Positions 8,457 through 16,679 of a stretch of 44,034 bases of DNA are shown one piece after another; positions within the stretch are counted from its first letter, which is position 1; every line of letters begins with the position of its first letter. The translations under genes and the position numbers were made by a program. Under the pieces are notes generated by a model. The model was not told where the DNA came from, did not search any database, and saw only the letters and a program-made list of their open reading frames with translations. Source of the stretch: Deltaproteobacteria bacterium (GTDB lineage: Bacteria; Desulfobacterota; Desulfomonilia; UBA1062); NCBI GenBank assembly GCA_022703355.1, contig JAKLDU010000008.1, forward strand, positions 1-44,034, given 5' to 3'.

Positions 8457-9650
8457 CTAATTCTTTGCCATCAAGTGCTTGACCGCCTTCTCGAGGCCGC
8501 CCAGGGTGATCTCGAACATGGGGAACACCTCACCCACGGCCTCGATGGTCTGGGTGTGCGGCCAGACCACGGCGTATTTAGGATTGAGCCATACACTATG
8601 TTTGAACACCTTTGCAAGATATTCCAGCCTTTTTATGCTCGGCTCCCCGGACTGGCTTCCGTAATAGATGCCCCCGTTGCGGCTGAAGAGTTCGTAGGGT
8701 GACATCGAGGCGTCGCCCACGATGATGAGCCTCGTCAGGGGGTCGTACCGGGCGAAGTCCTCCAGGTGAAGGGGCTTGAACTGCCGCGAGGAGTCCTCCC
8801 ACACCCGGGAGTAGATGGTGTTGTGGAAGTAGCAGATCTTGAGGTCCTTGAACTGGTTCCGGGCATGGTTGAAGAGCACCTGCACCACGTTGATGTAGGG
8901 GTCCATCGAGAACCCCCCGTTGTCGATCATGAGGATGACCTTGAGCTTGTCCTTGAGGGCGCGGTCGAACACGATCTCGATCTCGCCGGCGTTCTTCATG
9001 GTGGCGTAGATGGTCTCGTCGACGTTCAGGGCGTCCCGGGGCCCGGTGGGCTGCAGGTGGCGGAGCCGCTTGAGGGCGTCGGAGATCTGCGAGGGCCCCA
9101 GCAGGGCGTCCTCGGTGTAGTCCTTGTACCTCCTGTCCAGGGCGACCTTCACGGCGGACTGGCCCCTGGAGGCCCCCCCGACCCGCATGCCCCCGGGGTG
9201 GTAGCCCGAATGCCCCACGGGGGAGGTGCCCCCGGTGCCGATCCACCGGTTGCCCCCGTCGTGCCGCTCGGTCTGGTCCTGGAGACGCGCCCGGAAATAC
9301 TCCTCGAGCTCCTCCGGGGTGAGGTGTTTGATCTCCTCCGGGTCGATGTCGAGCATGTCCGCGATGCGCTCGGGGTCCTTGAGCCACTCCTCGAGCATGG
9401 CCTGGATGGCAAGCTCCAGCTCGGAGGCGAGCTCTTCGGAGAGCTCGGCGCCCTTGAAGAAGTGGGCGAACACCCGGTCGTAGAGGTCGAAGTGCCGCTC
9501 GGACTTGATCATGATCGCCCGTGACAGGGAGTAGAAGTCGTCCAGGCACCGGATGAGACCCTCGTCGAGCGCCCGCTGGAGCCGGAGGAACCCCGTGGGC
9601 GAAAGAGAGAGCCCCTTGCTCCTGAGAAGGTAGAAAAACTCGGTGAACAT
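8457..9650 (-). CDS. CoxE-like von Willebrand factor A domain protein, partner of MoxR ATPase
   Basis: Protein of 397 residues. The first half is helical and charged (coiled-coil-like around residues 70-130); a glycine-rich linker (about residues 134-165, GGNRWIGTGG...GYHPGGMRVGG) follows, then a C-terminal VWA-type domain starting near LKVILMIDNGG. The metal-site (MIDAS) motif is degenerate: DNGGFS in place of DxSxS, with a later Asp in VGDASMS. Proteins of this type work with the MoxR AAA+ ATPase encoded immediately upstream (9-nt gap), like CoxD-CoxE or RavA-ViaA, probably to remodel or insert metal cofactors into client proteins. No client oxidoreductase is adjacent, so the target is unknown. 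Confidence 0.85.
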   Translation of the reverse strand: MFTEFFYLLRSKGLSLSPTGFLRLQRALDEGLIRCLDDFYSLSRAIMIKSERHFDLYDRVFAHFFKGAELSEELASELELAIQAMLEEWLKDPERIADMLDIDPEEIKHLTPEELEEYFRARLQDQTERHDGGNRWIGTGGTSPVGHSGYHPGGMRVGGASRGQSAVKVALDRRYKDYTEDALLGPSQISDALKRLRHLQPTGPRDALNVDETIYATMKNAGEIEIVFDRALKDKLKVILMIDNGGFSMDPYINVVQVLFNHARNQFKDLKICYFHNTIYSRVWEDSSRQFKPLHLEDFARYDPLTRLIIVGDASMSPYELFSRNGGIYYGSQSGEPSIKRLEYLAKVFKHSVWLNPKYAVVWPHTQTIEAVGEVFPMFEITLGGLEKAVKHLMAKN

Positions 9651-9659
9651 GGCCTGCCC

Positions 9660-10499
9660 CTACCGGTAAGACCCCCCGGAGTTCCTCTGCAGAACCGCGT
9701 AGTCTTCGCTCTTCTTGAAGAGCACGCCCAGGAAGGGGATGTCGTTCTTCGCGAGGTGCCGGGGGTCGAAGTTCCTGTCCATGAGCAGGATCCTGATCCA
9801 GTTGATGAGCTCCCGGGTGGCGGGCTTCTTCTCGATGCCCCGGATGTTCCTCAAACGGTAGAAGGTCTCGATGCATGCGTCGGAGATCTTCTTGTCGAGG
9901 TCCGGGAAGTGCGCCTGCACGATCTTTTCCATCATGTCCGGGTCCGGGAAGGCGATGTGGTGGAACACGCACCTGCCCAGGAAGGGGTCGGACAGGTCCT
10001 TCTTGGCGTTGGAGGTGATGATGATGATGGGACGGTTCCTCGCGGTCACGGTCTTGTCGATCTCGATGATGTCGAAGGACATCTGGTCGAGCACGTCCAG
10101 GAGGTCGTCCTGGAAGTCGGTGTCGGCCTTGTCGATCTCGTCGATGAGCAGGATCACCTTGGAGTCCGAGGCGAAGGCCTGCCCGATCTTGCCCATCTTG
10201 ATGTAGTCCTCGATGGAGCTCACGTCCCTCGTGGAGTCGCCGAAGCGGCTGTCGTTCAGGCGGGTCAGCGTGTCGTACTGGTAGAGGGCCTCGACGGCCT
10301 TCATGCTGGACTTCACGTTGAGGATGATGAGCGGCAGCTTCAGGTTCTCGGCGATGGCGTGGGCCAGCAGGGTCTTGCCCGTGCCCGGCTCGCCCTTGAT
10401 GAGCAGGGGCATCTCGAGCTTGATGCTGGCGTTGACTATCTTCGAGAGCTCGTCGTCGAGCACGTAGGTGTTGGTGCCGGTAAAGGTGTACTGTCCCAT
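9660..10499 (-). CDS. MoxR-family AAA+ ATPase
   Basis: AAA+ ATPase of 279 residues. Walker A is GEPGTGKT at residues 36-43; Walker B is LLIDEID near residues 116-122; sensor 1 is ITSNAKKDLSDPFLGRC with an arginine-finger candidate in GRC; sensor 2 falls in the helical lid (KPATRELINW). The MoxR group acts as hexameric chaperones for maturation of enzyme complexes together with VWA proteins. The CoxE-like gene follows after 9 nt, so they form a two-gene unit. A GGAGTG Shine-Dalgarno precedes the ATG. It is transcribed divergently from the corC-like gene. Confidence 0.92.
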   Translation of the reverse strand: MGQYTFTGTNTYVLDDELSKIVNASIKLEMPLLIKGEPGTGKTLLAHAIAENLKLPLIILNVKSSMKAVEALYQYDTLTRLNDSRFGDSTRDVSSIEDYIKMGKIGQAFASDSKVILLIDEIDKADTDFQDDLLDVLDQMSFDIIEIDKTVTARNRPIIIITSNAKKDLSDPFLGRCVFHHIAFPDPDMMEKIVQAHFPDLDKKISDACIETFYRLRNIRGIEKKPATRELINWIRILLMDRNFDPRHLAKNDIPFLGVLFKKSEDYAVLQRNSGGSYR

Positions 10500-10533
10500 G
10501 GTTCACTCCACACGATATGAAACGTTTTGCTTT

Positions 10534-10562
10534 CCCATACCACACTAAATGCGGCCGTACAA
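10534..10562 (-). promoter_or_regulatory. Weak candidate promoter for moxR-coxE-tRNA-Arg
   Basis: On the minus strand TTGTAC (10557-10562) and TATGGG (10534-10539) are 17 nt apart and point towards moxR, with a predicted start about 25 nt before its ATG. Both boxes are only partial matches. This is the most promoter-like spot in the 187-nt divergent region shared with the corC-like gene. Confidence 0.3.
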
Positions 10563-10686
10563 TCGCCGCGGCAAGGGGGCTTTCCGTCCGGATCCGCACC
10601 CGGCGGATGCTCACGGATAATTGACTCACGATAGGGTTTGCGTTAGAGAGGAAAGACTGAGACAGTGCGCAAAGGAGACCCGGTAG

Positions 10687-11541
10687 TTGGAGAGTAACGC
10701 GGAGAAGCGGGAGGAGACGAGCTATCTGAAGCGCCTCTGGTCCCTGCTCAGGGGCGAGGACGCCGAGCAGGACAAGGACGAGCAGATCGAGAAGCTCCTC
10801 GACGAGGTGGAGGAGCGCGGGTTCATAGACGAAGACCAGGGCGACATGATCCACAACATCATCGTGCTCCGGGACACCACGGTGCGCGAGATCATGATCC
10901 CCAAGGGGGACATGGTCGCCCTGGAGGTGTCTTCCTCCCTGGACGACCTCGTGTCCCTCATCAACAGGGAAGGCTGCTCGAGGATCCCCATCTACGAAGA
11001 GCACCTGGACAACATCATCGGCATCGTCTACGCCAAGGACATCCTCGAGTTCTGGAACTGCGACGCCCGGCCCGCCGATCTCAGGAGCCTCATGCACCCG
11101 CCCTACTTCGTGCCCGAGGGCAAGAAGCTCATCGACCTGCTGAAAGAATTCAGGAGCAACCGCCCCAAGATCGCCATCGTCATCGACGAATACGGCACCG
11201 TTGACGGCCTGCTCACCATCGGCGACATCATGACCGAGATCGTGGGCGACATGGTGGGGGAAGACGAGGAAGCCTCCGAGGAGGAGATCGCCGAGACGGG
11301 CGAGGGCGTCTTCACCGTGGACCCCAAGATCCCCATCGACGAGTTCTCCGAGGCGTTCAAGGTGGACATCCCCGAGGGCGACTACGACACCATCGGCGGG
11401 TTCATCATCAGCCGCCTCGAGAAGATCCCCAAGCCTGGCGAGACCCTCGAGTACGCAGGCCTGCTCTTCGAGATCGCCGATTCCGACAAGAAGCGCATCT
11501 CGCGCCTGGTGATCCGCACCCCTTCGGGGAAGAACGCTTGA
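10687..11541 (+). CDS. CorC/HlyC-type CBS-pair and transporter-associated domain protein
   Basis: Cytoplasmic 284-residue protein with a tandem CBS pair (about residues 62-185; VREIMIPKGDMVALEV opens CBS1 and the DEYGTVDGLLTIGDIMTEIVG segment closes CBS2) followed by a CorC_HlyC domain (about 200-280, including DYDTIGGFIISRLEKIPKPGE). Such proteins accompany Mg2+/Co2+ transport or act in envelope and rRNA-processing contexts (YbeX). There are no membrane segments. The start is TTG at 10687, supported by AAAGGAG 9 nt upstream and by the next in-frame Met lying more than 50 codons inside. The gene overlaps lnt by 4 nt, a pairing also known from Enterobacteria (ybeX-lnt). Confidence 0.9.
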   Translation: MESNAEKREETSYLKRLWSLLRGEDAEQDKDEQIEKLLDEVEERGFIDEDQGDMIHNIIVLRDTTVREIMIPKGDMVALEVSSSLDDLVSLINREGCSRIPIYEEHLDNIIGIVYAKDILEFWNCDARPADLRSLMHPPYFVPEGKKLIDLLKEFRSNRPKIAIVIDEYGTVDGLLTIGDIMTEIVGDMVGEDEEASEEEIAETGEGVFTVDPKIPIDEFSEAFKVDIPEGDYDTIGGFIISRLEKIPKPGETLEYAGLLFEIADSDKKRISRLVIRTPSGKNA

Positions 11542-13001
11542 AGCGCATCCTGCTCGCGGCGGCGTCGGGGCTCCTCTATGCCCTTTCCTTCCCGCTCTAC
11601 AGCCTGTTCCCCCTCGCCTGGGTGTGGGCGGTGCCCCTGTTCCTCCTCATGGAGAACGCCTGCGGGCTGGAAATCTTCCTCTCCGGGGTGATCTCCGGGA
11701 TGGTGGCCTGGGCCGGGATCGTCTACTGGGTGGCCTACGTCATGAACGAGTACGGGGGCATGACCCTGCTGCCGGCGGCCTTCCTGCTGCTCCTTCTCAT
11801 CACGTGCCTGTCGCTGTTTTTCGGCTTCTTCGCCCTGCTTTCCTCGAGGCTCCTGCGCACGAAGGGGGCGTTCCTCTTCATCCCGGGGCTCTGGGCGCTC
11901 ATGGAGCTCGTCCGCTCGTACGTGCCCTTTTCCGGTTTTCCCTGGGCCCTGCTGGGCTACAGCCAGCAGCCGTGGACGGCCTTCATCCAGGCCGCGGAGT
12001 TCGGCGGCGTCTATCTCGTCGGGGCGGTGATCATGATGGGGAACGTGGCGGTCTACGAGCTCGCGAGGAAGAAGGCCCTCGTGCCCGTGACGATCACCGC
12101 CCTGCTCGCCCTTTCCCTGGTCCTGTGGGGCTCCTGGCGGATGAACGGCTTCGCTGCGGGCCCGGGCACCGTTCGCGCCGCCGTGGCCCAGGCCAGCATT
12201 CCCCAGGACCGGAAGTGGAGTCCCGGGATGGTGGACCCCACCATCGACATCTATTCCCGGCTCACCCGCGAGGCCGCCGCCCGGGGCGCGCGGATCGTGG
12301 TATGGCCCGAGGCCTCGTGCCCCTTCTTCCTCATGCTGCAGTGGCCCTACTCGGGCCGGATCATCTCCCTGAGCTCCTCCACGGAGGCCAGGCTCATCGT
12401 CGGGAGCCCGGCCTACGAGAACGGCGTGTACCTGAACCGGATGTGGATGCTCGAGAAGGGGAAGATCGCGGGCTCCTACGACAAGGTCCACCTCGTGCCC
12501 TTCGGCGAGTACCTGCCCCTGGCGGACCTCATCAGGCCGATTTTCTCCGGGCTCACCGAGGAGGTGGGGGACTTCGCCCCCCTGAAGGGCAAGCCGTCCC
12601 CCATCGAGGACGCGGGGATCATGATCTGCTTCGAGGTCATCTTCCCGGACCTGGCGCGGGAGCTTTCCCTCAAGGGGGCCACGTACCTGGTCAACTCCTC
12701 CAACGACGCCTGGTTCAAGACCTGGTCGACCCCGGAGCAGCACCTGGAGATGAGCTGCTTCCGGGCGGTGGAAAACAGGCGGTGGCTGCTCTCCTCCACG
12801 AACCACGGCTACTCGGCCATCATCGGGCCGGACGGCAGGATCGTCAGGCAGGTGGGGCTCCTCAAGGAGGGATGGGCAATGGCGGACATCGCCCCCCTGC
12901 GGGAACTCTCGTTCTACACCCGGTACGGGCCGCTCATCCCGGCAATCTGGGCGGGAATTTCCCTTATTGCGGCATTGACAGCATACCGGCGCAAGTGCTA
13001 G
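11538..13001 (+). CDS. lnt: Apolipoprotein N-acyltransferase
   Basis: Inner-membrane enzyme that adds the third acyl chain to the N-terminal cysteine of lipoproteins. The 487 residues comprise about six N-terminal membrane helices (to residue ~200), a periplasmic nitrilase-like domain and a final helix near the C terminus. The nitrilase triad is present: E258 (WPEAS), K316 (YDKVHLVPFGEY) and C364 (MICFEV), with spacing close to E. coli Lnt. The start is TTG overlapping the upstream stop (TTGA); the next in-frame Met is at residue 38 inside the first helices, so TTG is likely genuine and initiation coupled. prfB follows after 12 nt. Confidence 0.95.
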   Translation: MKRILLAAASGLLYALSFPLYSLFPLAWVWAVPLFLLMENACGLEIFLSGVISGMVAWAGIVYWVAYVMNEYGGMTLLPAAFLLLLLITCLSLFFGFFALLSSRLLRTKGAFLFIPGLWALMELVRSYVPFSGFPWALLGYSQQPWTAFIQAAEFGGVYLVGAVIMMGNVAVYELARKKALVPVTITALLALSLVLWGSWRMNGFAAGPGTVRAAVAQASIPQDRKWSPGMVDPTIDIYSRLTREAAARGARIVVWPEASCPFFLMLQWPYSGRIISLSSSTEARLIVGSPAYENGVYLNRMWMLEKGKIAGSYDKVHLVPFGEYLPLADLIRPIFSGLTEEVGDFAPLKGKPSPIEDAGIMICFEVIFPDLARELSLKGATYLVNSSNDAWFKTWSTPEQHLEMSCFRAVENRRWLLSSTNHGYSAIIGPDGRIVRQVGLLKEGWAMADIAPLRELSFYTRYGPLIPAIWAGISLIAALTAYRRKC

Positions 13002-13013
13002 GAGGGCATGATC

Positions 13014-14136
13014 ATGGTGGGAGACTATCAGCAGTCAATTGATCTGATCCGGGAAAAGCTCGATAACGCACGAGGTTATCTTTGAAGTCCCCGACAGGGA
13101 AAAGCGCCTAAAAGAGCTCGAAGCCATCCTCGCAGACCCCGACACCTGGAAGGACCCGGCAAAGACCCGGGAGCTCCAGTCCGAACGCTCGCGCATCGAC
13201 GCCATCCTGGTCAACTGGAGCAAGGTCTGGTCCCTCTGGGAAGACCTCGAGGCCCTCGTCGACCTGGCGAAGGAGGACGAGCAGGCGGTGGCTCAGGACA
13301 TCAGGGACACCGTCGCGGCCCTCAAGGGGAACCTGGCCGCCATGGAGAAGGCCCACGTCCTGTCCGGGCACGACGACCCCAAGAGCGCCTTCCTGGAGAT
13401 CCACGCGGGCGCAGGCGGTCTCGAAGCCCAGGACTGGGCGGAGATGCTCCTGCGCATGTACCTCAGGTGGGCGGAGAAGAGCGGCTTCAAGGCGCGCATC
13501 ATCGACATTTCCTCCGACGAGGAGGCGGGCGTCAAGAGCGCCACGGTGGAGGTCGAGGGGCAATGGGCCTTCGGCTACCTCAAGTGCGAGTCCGGGGTGC
13601 ACCGGCTCGTGCGCATCTCGCCCTTCGACGCCAACAGCCGCAGGCACACCTCCTTCGCGGCGGTGATGGTCACGCCGGAGGTGGACCTCACCATCGACGT
13701 GAGGATCGAGGACAAGGATTTGAGGATCGACACCTACCGGGCCTCGGGCCACGGCGGCCAGCACATCAACAAGACCGACTCCGCGGTGAGGATCACCCAC
13801 CTTCCCACGGGGGTCGTGGTGCAGTGCCAGAACGAGCGCTCCCAGCACAAGAACAAGGCCTTTGCCATGAAGCTCCTGGCGTCGAAGCTCTACGAACTCG
13901 AGGAGCTCAAGCAGAAGGAGCGCGTGGGGGAGTTCCACAAGGGCAAGAAGGAGATCGCCTGGGGCTCGCAGATCAGGTCCTACGTCATGCAGCCCTACCA
14001 GCTCGTGAAGGACCACCGGACGAACTTCGAGGTCGGCAACGTCGAGGCCGTGCTCGACGGCGAGCTCATGCCGTTCATCGACGCCTGTCTCACCTTTGAC
14101 GCCACGGAAGGGAAACCGGGTGAAGGACGCGATTAG
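13014..14136 (+). CDS. prfB: Peptide chain release factor 2, made by +1 programmed frameshift
   Basis: Release factor for UGA and UAA stop codons, 373 residues after frameshifting: 13014-13082 joined to 13084-14136. Codons 1-23 end in ARGYL followed by an in-frame UGA (13083-13085); skipping one base gives LEVPDREKRLKEL and the full RF2 sequence. The tripeptide anticodon motif SPF is at residues 202-204 and the hydrolysis motif GGQ at 247-249, both within a few residues of their E. coli positions. The ATG at 13014 has GGAGGG 7 nt upstream; an ATG at 13008 sits too close to it. An annotation that ignores the shift would start wrongly near 13288 and lose ~90 residues. Expression should be autoregulated by RF2 level. 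Confidence 0.96.
13071..13085 (+). promoter_or_regulatory. RF2 autoregulatory +1 frameshift site
   Basis: The stretch CGAGGTTATCTTTGA contains the slippery CTT codon followed by UGA, with a Shine-Dalgarno-like GAGG just upstream in place of the AGGGGG of E. coli. The peptide context RGYL-stop is the one conserved across bacterial prfB genes. When RF2 is scarce, the ribosome pauses at UGA and slips from CTT to TTT; otherwise a 23-residue peptide is released. Confidence 0.93.
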
Positions 14137-14165
14137 GGACCGGATGTTCGGGAAGTGAGGAGTGC

Positions 14166-15320
14166 ATGCCCAAGGAATGCCTGGAAGTCGACGGCAAGGA
14201 GATCATGATCGTGGGGACTGCCCACGTGTCCAAGGCCTCGGTGGACGAGACCCGGAAGGCCATCGGGGAGTTCGGGCCCGACGTCGTCGCCATCGAGCTC
14301 TGCCAGAACCGCTACGACGTCATGCGCAATCCCGGCACATGGCAGGAGATGGACATCGTGAAGGTCATCAGGGAGAAGAAATCGCTCCTCCTGTTCGCGA
14401 ACCTCATCATGTCGTCCATCCAGAGGCGCATGGGAGACAAGCTCGGGGTCAAACCCGGGGAGGAGATGCGCGCGGCCATAGAGGAGGCGGACAGGGCGGG
14501 GATCGCGCTCGCCCCGGTTGACCGCTCCGTGCAGATCACGCTCAAAAGGGCGTGGAACTCGCTCACCTTCTGGGAAAAGAACAAGTTCCTCTTTTCTTCT
14601 CTGACGTCCATCCTCGGCATGGAGGAGGTCAGGGAGGAGGACGTCGAGGAGCTCAAGACGAAGGACACCCTCACCCAGGCCGTGGAAGAGATCTCCCGGC
14701 AGGCCCCCACCATCAAGCGGGTGCTCATCGACGAGCGGGACGCCTACATGGCCCGCAAGATCCTCGATGCAGAGGGGAAGCGGGTGCTGGCCGTGGTGGG
14801 CGCGGGGCACATGGAAGGCATCCTCGGGCAGATCAGAAACCCGGTGACGGACCTCGCTCCCCTGGAGGAAGTCCCGGAGAAAAAGGGCGGCCTGATGGGC
14901 TGGATCCTGCCCATCGCGGTGCTGACCCTCGTGGGCGCGGGCTTTTTCCGCGGGAGCCCCCAGCAGGGCTACGAGATGATCAAGTGGTGGATTCTCTGCA
15001 GCGCTTCGATGTCCGCGCTCGGCGCCGTCGCGGCCTTTGCGCACCCGGTGACCATCCTCGTGGCCGCGGTCTCGGCGCCCATCACGACGCTGAACCCGGC
15101 GCTGGCCGCAGGGTGGTTCGCCGGCCTGAGCGAGGCGTACCTCAAAAAGCCAAAAGTGGCCGACTTCGGGACCATCCACGAAGACATCATCCACGTGAAG
15201 GGCTGGTGGAGAAACCCCATCACCAGGATCCTGCTCGTGGTGGTTCTCGTCAACCTGGGGGCCTCGGTGGGCGCCATAGCGGCCATGCCCATCCTCACGA
15301 AGATCATGCTCCACGGGTGA
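14166..15320 (+). CDS. TraB/PrgY-family (TIKI-like) membrane protein
   Basis: Protein of 384 residues. The N-terminal TraB domain (to ~235) has the family signatures GTAHVS near residue 17, a conserved Glu in VVAIELCQNRY, and VGAGHMEGI near residue 216, which correspond to the metal-site His/Glu set of the TIKI/TraB fold. Four or five hydrophobic segments follow (about 245-265, 275-300, 300-330, 355-380), so the domain is probably anchored in the inner membrane. The archetype PrgY lowers peptide pheromone activity in Enterococcus and TIKI is a metalloprotease, but the role in free-living bacteria is not established. A GAGGAG Shine-Dalgarno precedes the ATG, 29 nt after prfB. Confidence 0.85.
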   Translation: MPKECLEVDGKEIMIVGTAHVSKASVDETRKAIGEFGPDVVAIELCQNRYDVMRNPGTWQEMDIVKVIREKKSLLLFANLIMSSIQRRMGDKLGVKPGEEMRAAIEEADRAGIALAPVDRSVQITLKRAWNSLTFWEKNKFLFSSLTSILGMEEVREEDVEELKTKDTLTQAVEEISRQAPTIKRVLIDERDAYMARKILDAEGKRVLAVVGAGHMEGILGQIRNPVTDLAPLEEVPEKKGGLMGWILPIAVLTLVGAGFFRGSPQQGYEMIKWWILCSASMSALGAVAAFAHPVTILVAAVSAPITTLNPALAAGWFAGLSEAYLKKPKVADFGTIHEDIIHVKGWWRNPITRILLVVVLVNLGASVGAIAAMPILTKIMLHG

Positions 15321-15387
15321 GGGGCGCGAACCCCGGCCGGGCGGGGATTCCCGGCACGGGCCAGGCGTGAGCTTTCCCGCGCAGGAG

Positions 15388-15415
15388 TTGATTCCTCCCG
15401 ACACCGGGTTATAAT
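15388..15415 (+). promoter_or_regulatory. Strong candidate sigma-70-type promoter
   Basis: TTGATT (15388-15393) and a perfect TATAAT (15410-15415) lie 16 nt apart, with the predicted start near 15422, about 60 nt before the small gene at 15484. It is one of the cleanest -10 elements in the window. Confidence 0.65.
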
Positions 15416-15483
15416 AGGAGAGTACCGCCCGTTCCGTTCGCCCCTGCTGAGGCGTCGCGGCGTCGGTTTTCCAGGAGAGCGTT

Positions 15484-15834
15484 ATGAAAAAGGCCAATGA
15501 CCCTTCCGCACACGGTCCCGGCATCATGAAGCTGCTGGACATTCTTCCCGCCGAGCTCAGCAGGCTCATGGAATACGGGGATACCGGAGAAAATGCCTTC
15601 GATGTCTACACCCTCTACAAATCCGCCGCGAAAAGAAGGTTGAGCGACACCATTCAAACGAACGACTCCCTGGACATGCTGAACCTGGCGTGGATGACGA
15701 GGTCGGAGCTCCAGCAGGCCAGGAGGCTGCTCAGGAGGCTTGGCTACATCACGGAGACAACGGACCGGGCGGATGTGAGAAAACCCGAGGTCCGCCTCGT
15801 CAGGCTCGGGGGGAGCGGCGTGCGGGGGCACTGA
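15484..15834 (+). CDS. Small protein of unknown function, possible winged-helix
   Basis: A 116-residue protein that I do not recognise by name. Residues ~38-95 (YTLYKSAAKRRLSDTI, then a helix with LAWMTRSELQQARRLL and RRLGYI) follow a pattern seen in winged-helix DNA-binding proteins, where a helix-turn-helix 'W-x-x-x-x-L-x-x-A-R-x-L-x-x-L-G-x-I' leads into a basic wing, here DVRKPEVRLVRL. The N terminus is acidic and helical. The protein has no signal peptide or membrane segment. It has its own promoter-like sequence upstream and faces a response-regulator gene convergently 55 nt away. Codon use resembles neighbouring genes, supporting a real gene. The DNA-binding role is inference only. Confidence 0.7.
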   Translation: MKKANDPSAHGPGIMKLLDILPAELSRLMEYGDTGENAFDVYTLYKSAAKRRLSDTIQTNDSLDMLNLAWMTRSELQQARRLLRRLGYITETTDRADVRKPEVRLVRLGGSGVRGH

Positions 15835-15889
15835 GGTCCGCCGGGATCACGCCTCGCATGAAAACAGCGCCCGCTTTCGCCGGCGGATC

Positions 15890-16294
15890 CTACCAGGCGG
15901 CAGCCTGGAATGCCGGCTCCATCTTCGCTGCAGGCACCGTCAGGAGCTCGCTGATGGTGTCCTTGAGCCGGGTGAGGTCGTGAGATTTCAGCACGTACGC
16001 ATCGGCGGCCATGACGATGGGATTGTCCTTGTAGCTCGCGTAAGCCGAGTGGATGATCACGGGCTTGTCGATCTTCGACTTGATGATGTGGCCGAAGGCG
16101 TCGAGGCCGTCCATCCGGGGCATCCGTATGTCGAGGATGATGAGGTCCGGCTCTTCATTCACCTCGGCGAACAGCAGGGCGAGGGCCTCCTTGCCGTCCG
16201 ATGCCACGGCCACCTCGTACCCGTCGTCCATGAGCTCCTCCCTGATCAGGAACTGCAGGTGCCTGTCGTCTTCAACCAGCAGAATCTTTTTCAT
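15890..16294 (-). CDS. Single-domain response regulator (CheY/Spo0F-like receiver)
   Basis: Stand-alone receiver domain of 134 residues with no output domain. The acidic pocket is D9-D10, the phospho-acceptor is D55 in LIILDIRMPRMDG, the switch Ser is S83 in IIHSAYASY and the conserved Lys is K103 in VLKSHD. About 15 residues after the receiver form a short tail. The start at 16294 is set by MKKILLVEDD and a GGAGGAAGGGG ribosome site; the frame is open for 56 further codons upstream without similarity. No histidine kinase is nearby, so the partner is unknown; proteins of this type act in phosphorelays, chemotaxis or by protein-protein contact. Confidence 0.9.
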   Translation of the reverse strand: MKKILLVEDDRHLQFLIREELMDDGYEVAVASDGKEALALLFAEVNEEPDLIILDIRMPRMDGLDAFGHIIKSKIDKPVIIHSAYASYKDNPIVMAADAYVLKSHDLTRLKDTISELLTVPAAKMEPAFQAAAW

Positions 16295-16523
16295 TCCCCT
16301 TCCTCCTCGCGTATTCGCGACCATCTTCTCCTGCGGACAGCACGTGCCAGAGCATGTTCCACCATTCCCGTTCACCGGTCGTTTCATGGGGCTCGGCGCC
16401 GAACGATAGTGAGCATAAAATATGCCATGGCGAAGGGTTTGCTGTAATAAACCGATATTCAACGTTTAATTTGAAGAACTCGGAAAGGCCGGGGGGTGTC
16501 TCGAACGGGATCCTCCGAATGCT

Positions 16524-16537
16524 GTCAATATATTGAC
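16524..16537. repeat. 14-bp perfect palindrome GTCAATATATTGAC
   Basis: Every base pairs in the inverted repeat, in an otherwise GC-rich setting. It lies 230 nt upstream of the response-regulator start and about 120 nt before the candidate small-RNA promoter. It resembles an operator but matches no regulator I can name; the half-site spacing differs from FNR/CRP consensus. Confidence 0.5.
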
Positions 16538-16679
16538 TCGCGCCCTGTCGATCTGCGGGCGATTTGACGCCTCCGCCCGGTGCCCTGCGGCGCCCCGCTC
16601 GAGATTCCCTGTAAGGATGATCCTACACCGGGTGCGCTGGGGGGTCTGACAAAAATATCCACGCCAGTCTTATTTCCAG

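Noticed and set aside
8596-11097. An 833-codon open frame on the minus strand
   Set aside because: It crosses moxR and coxE in another frame and is rich in Arg, Pro, His and Gly without any domain; this is a GC-rich shadow. The real proteins have clear motifs.
13288-14136. An uninterrupted 282-codon version of PrfB
   Set aside because: It lacks the N-terminal domain; the upstream frame with the RGYL-UGA shift site restores a full-length RF2.
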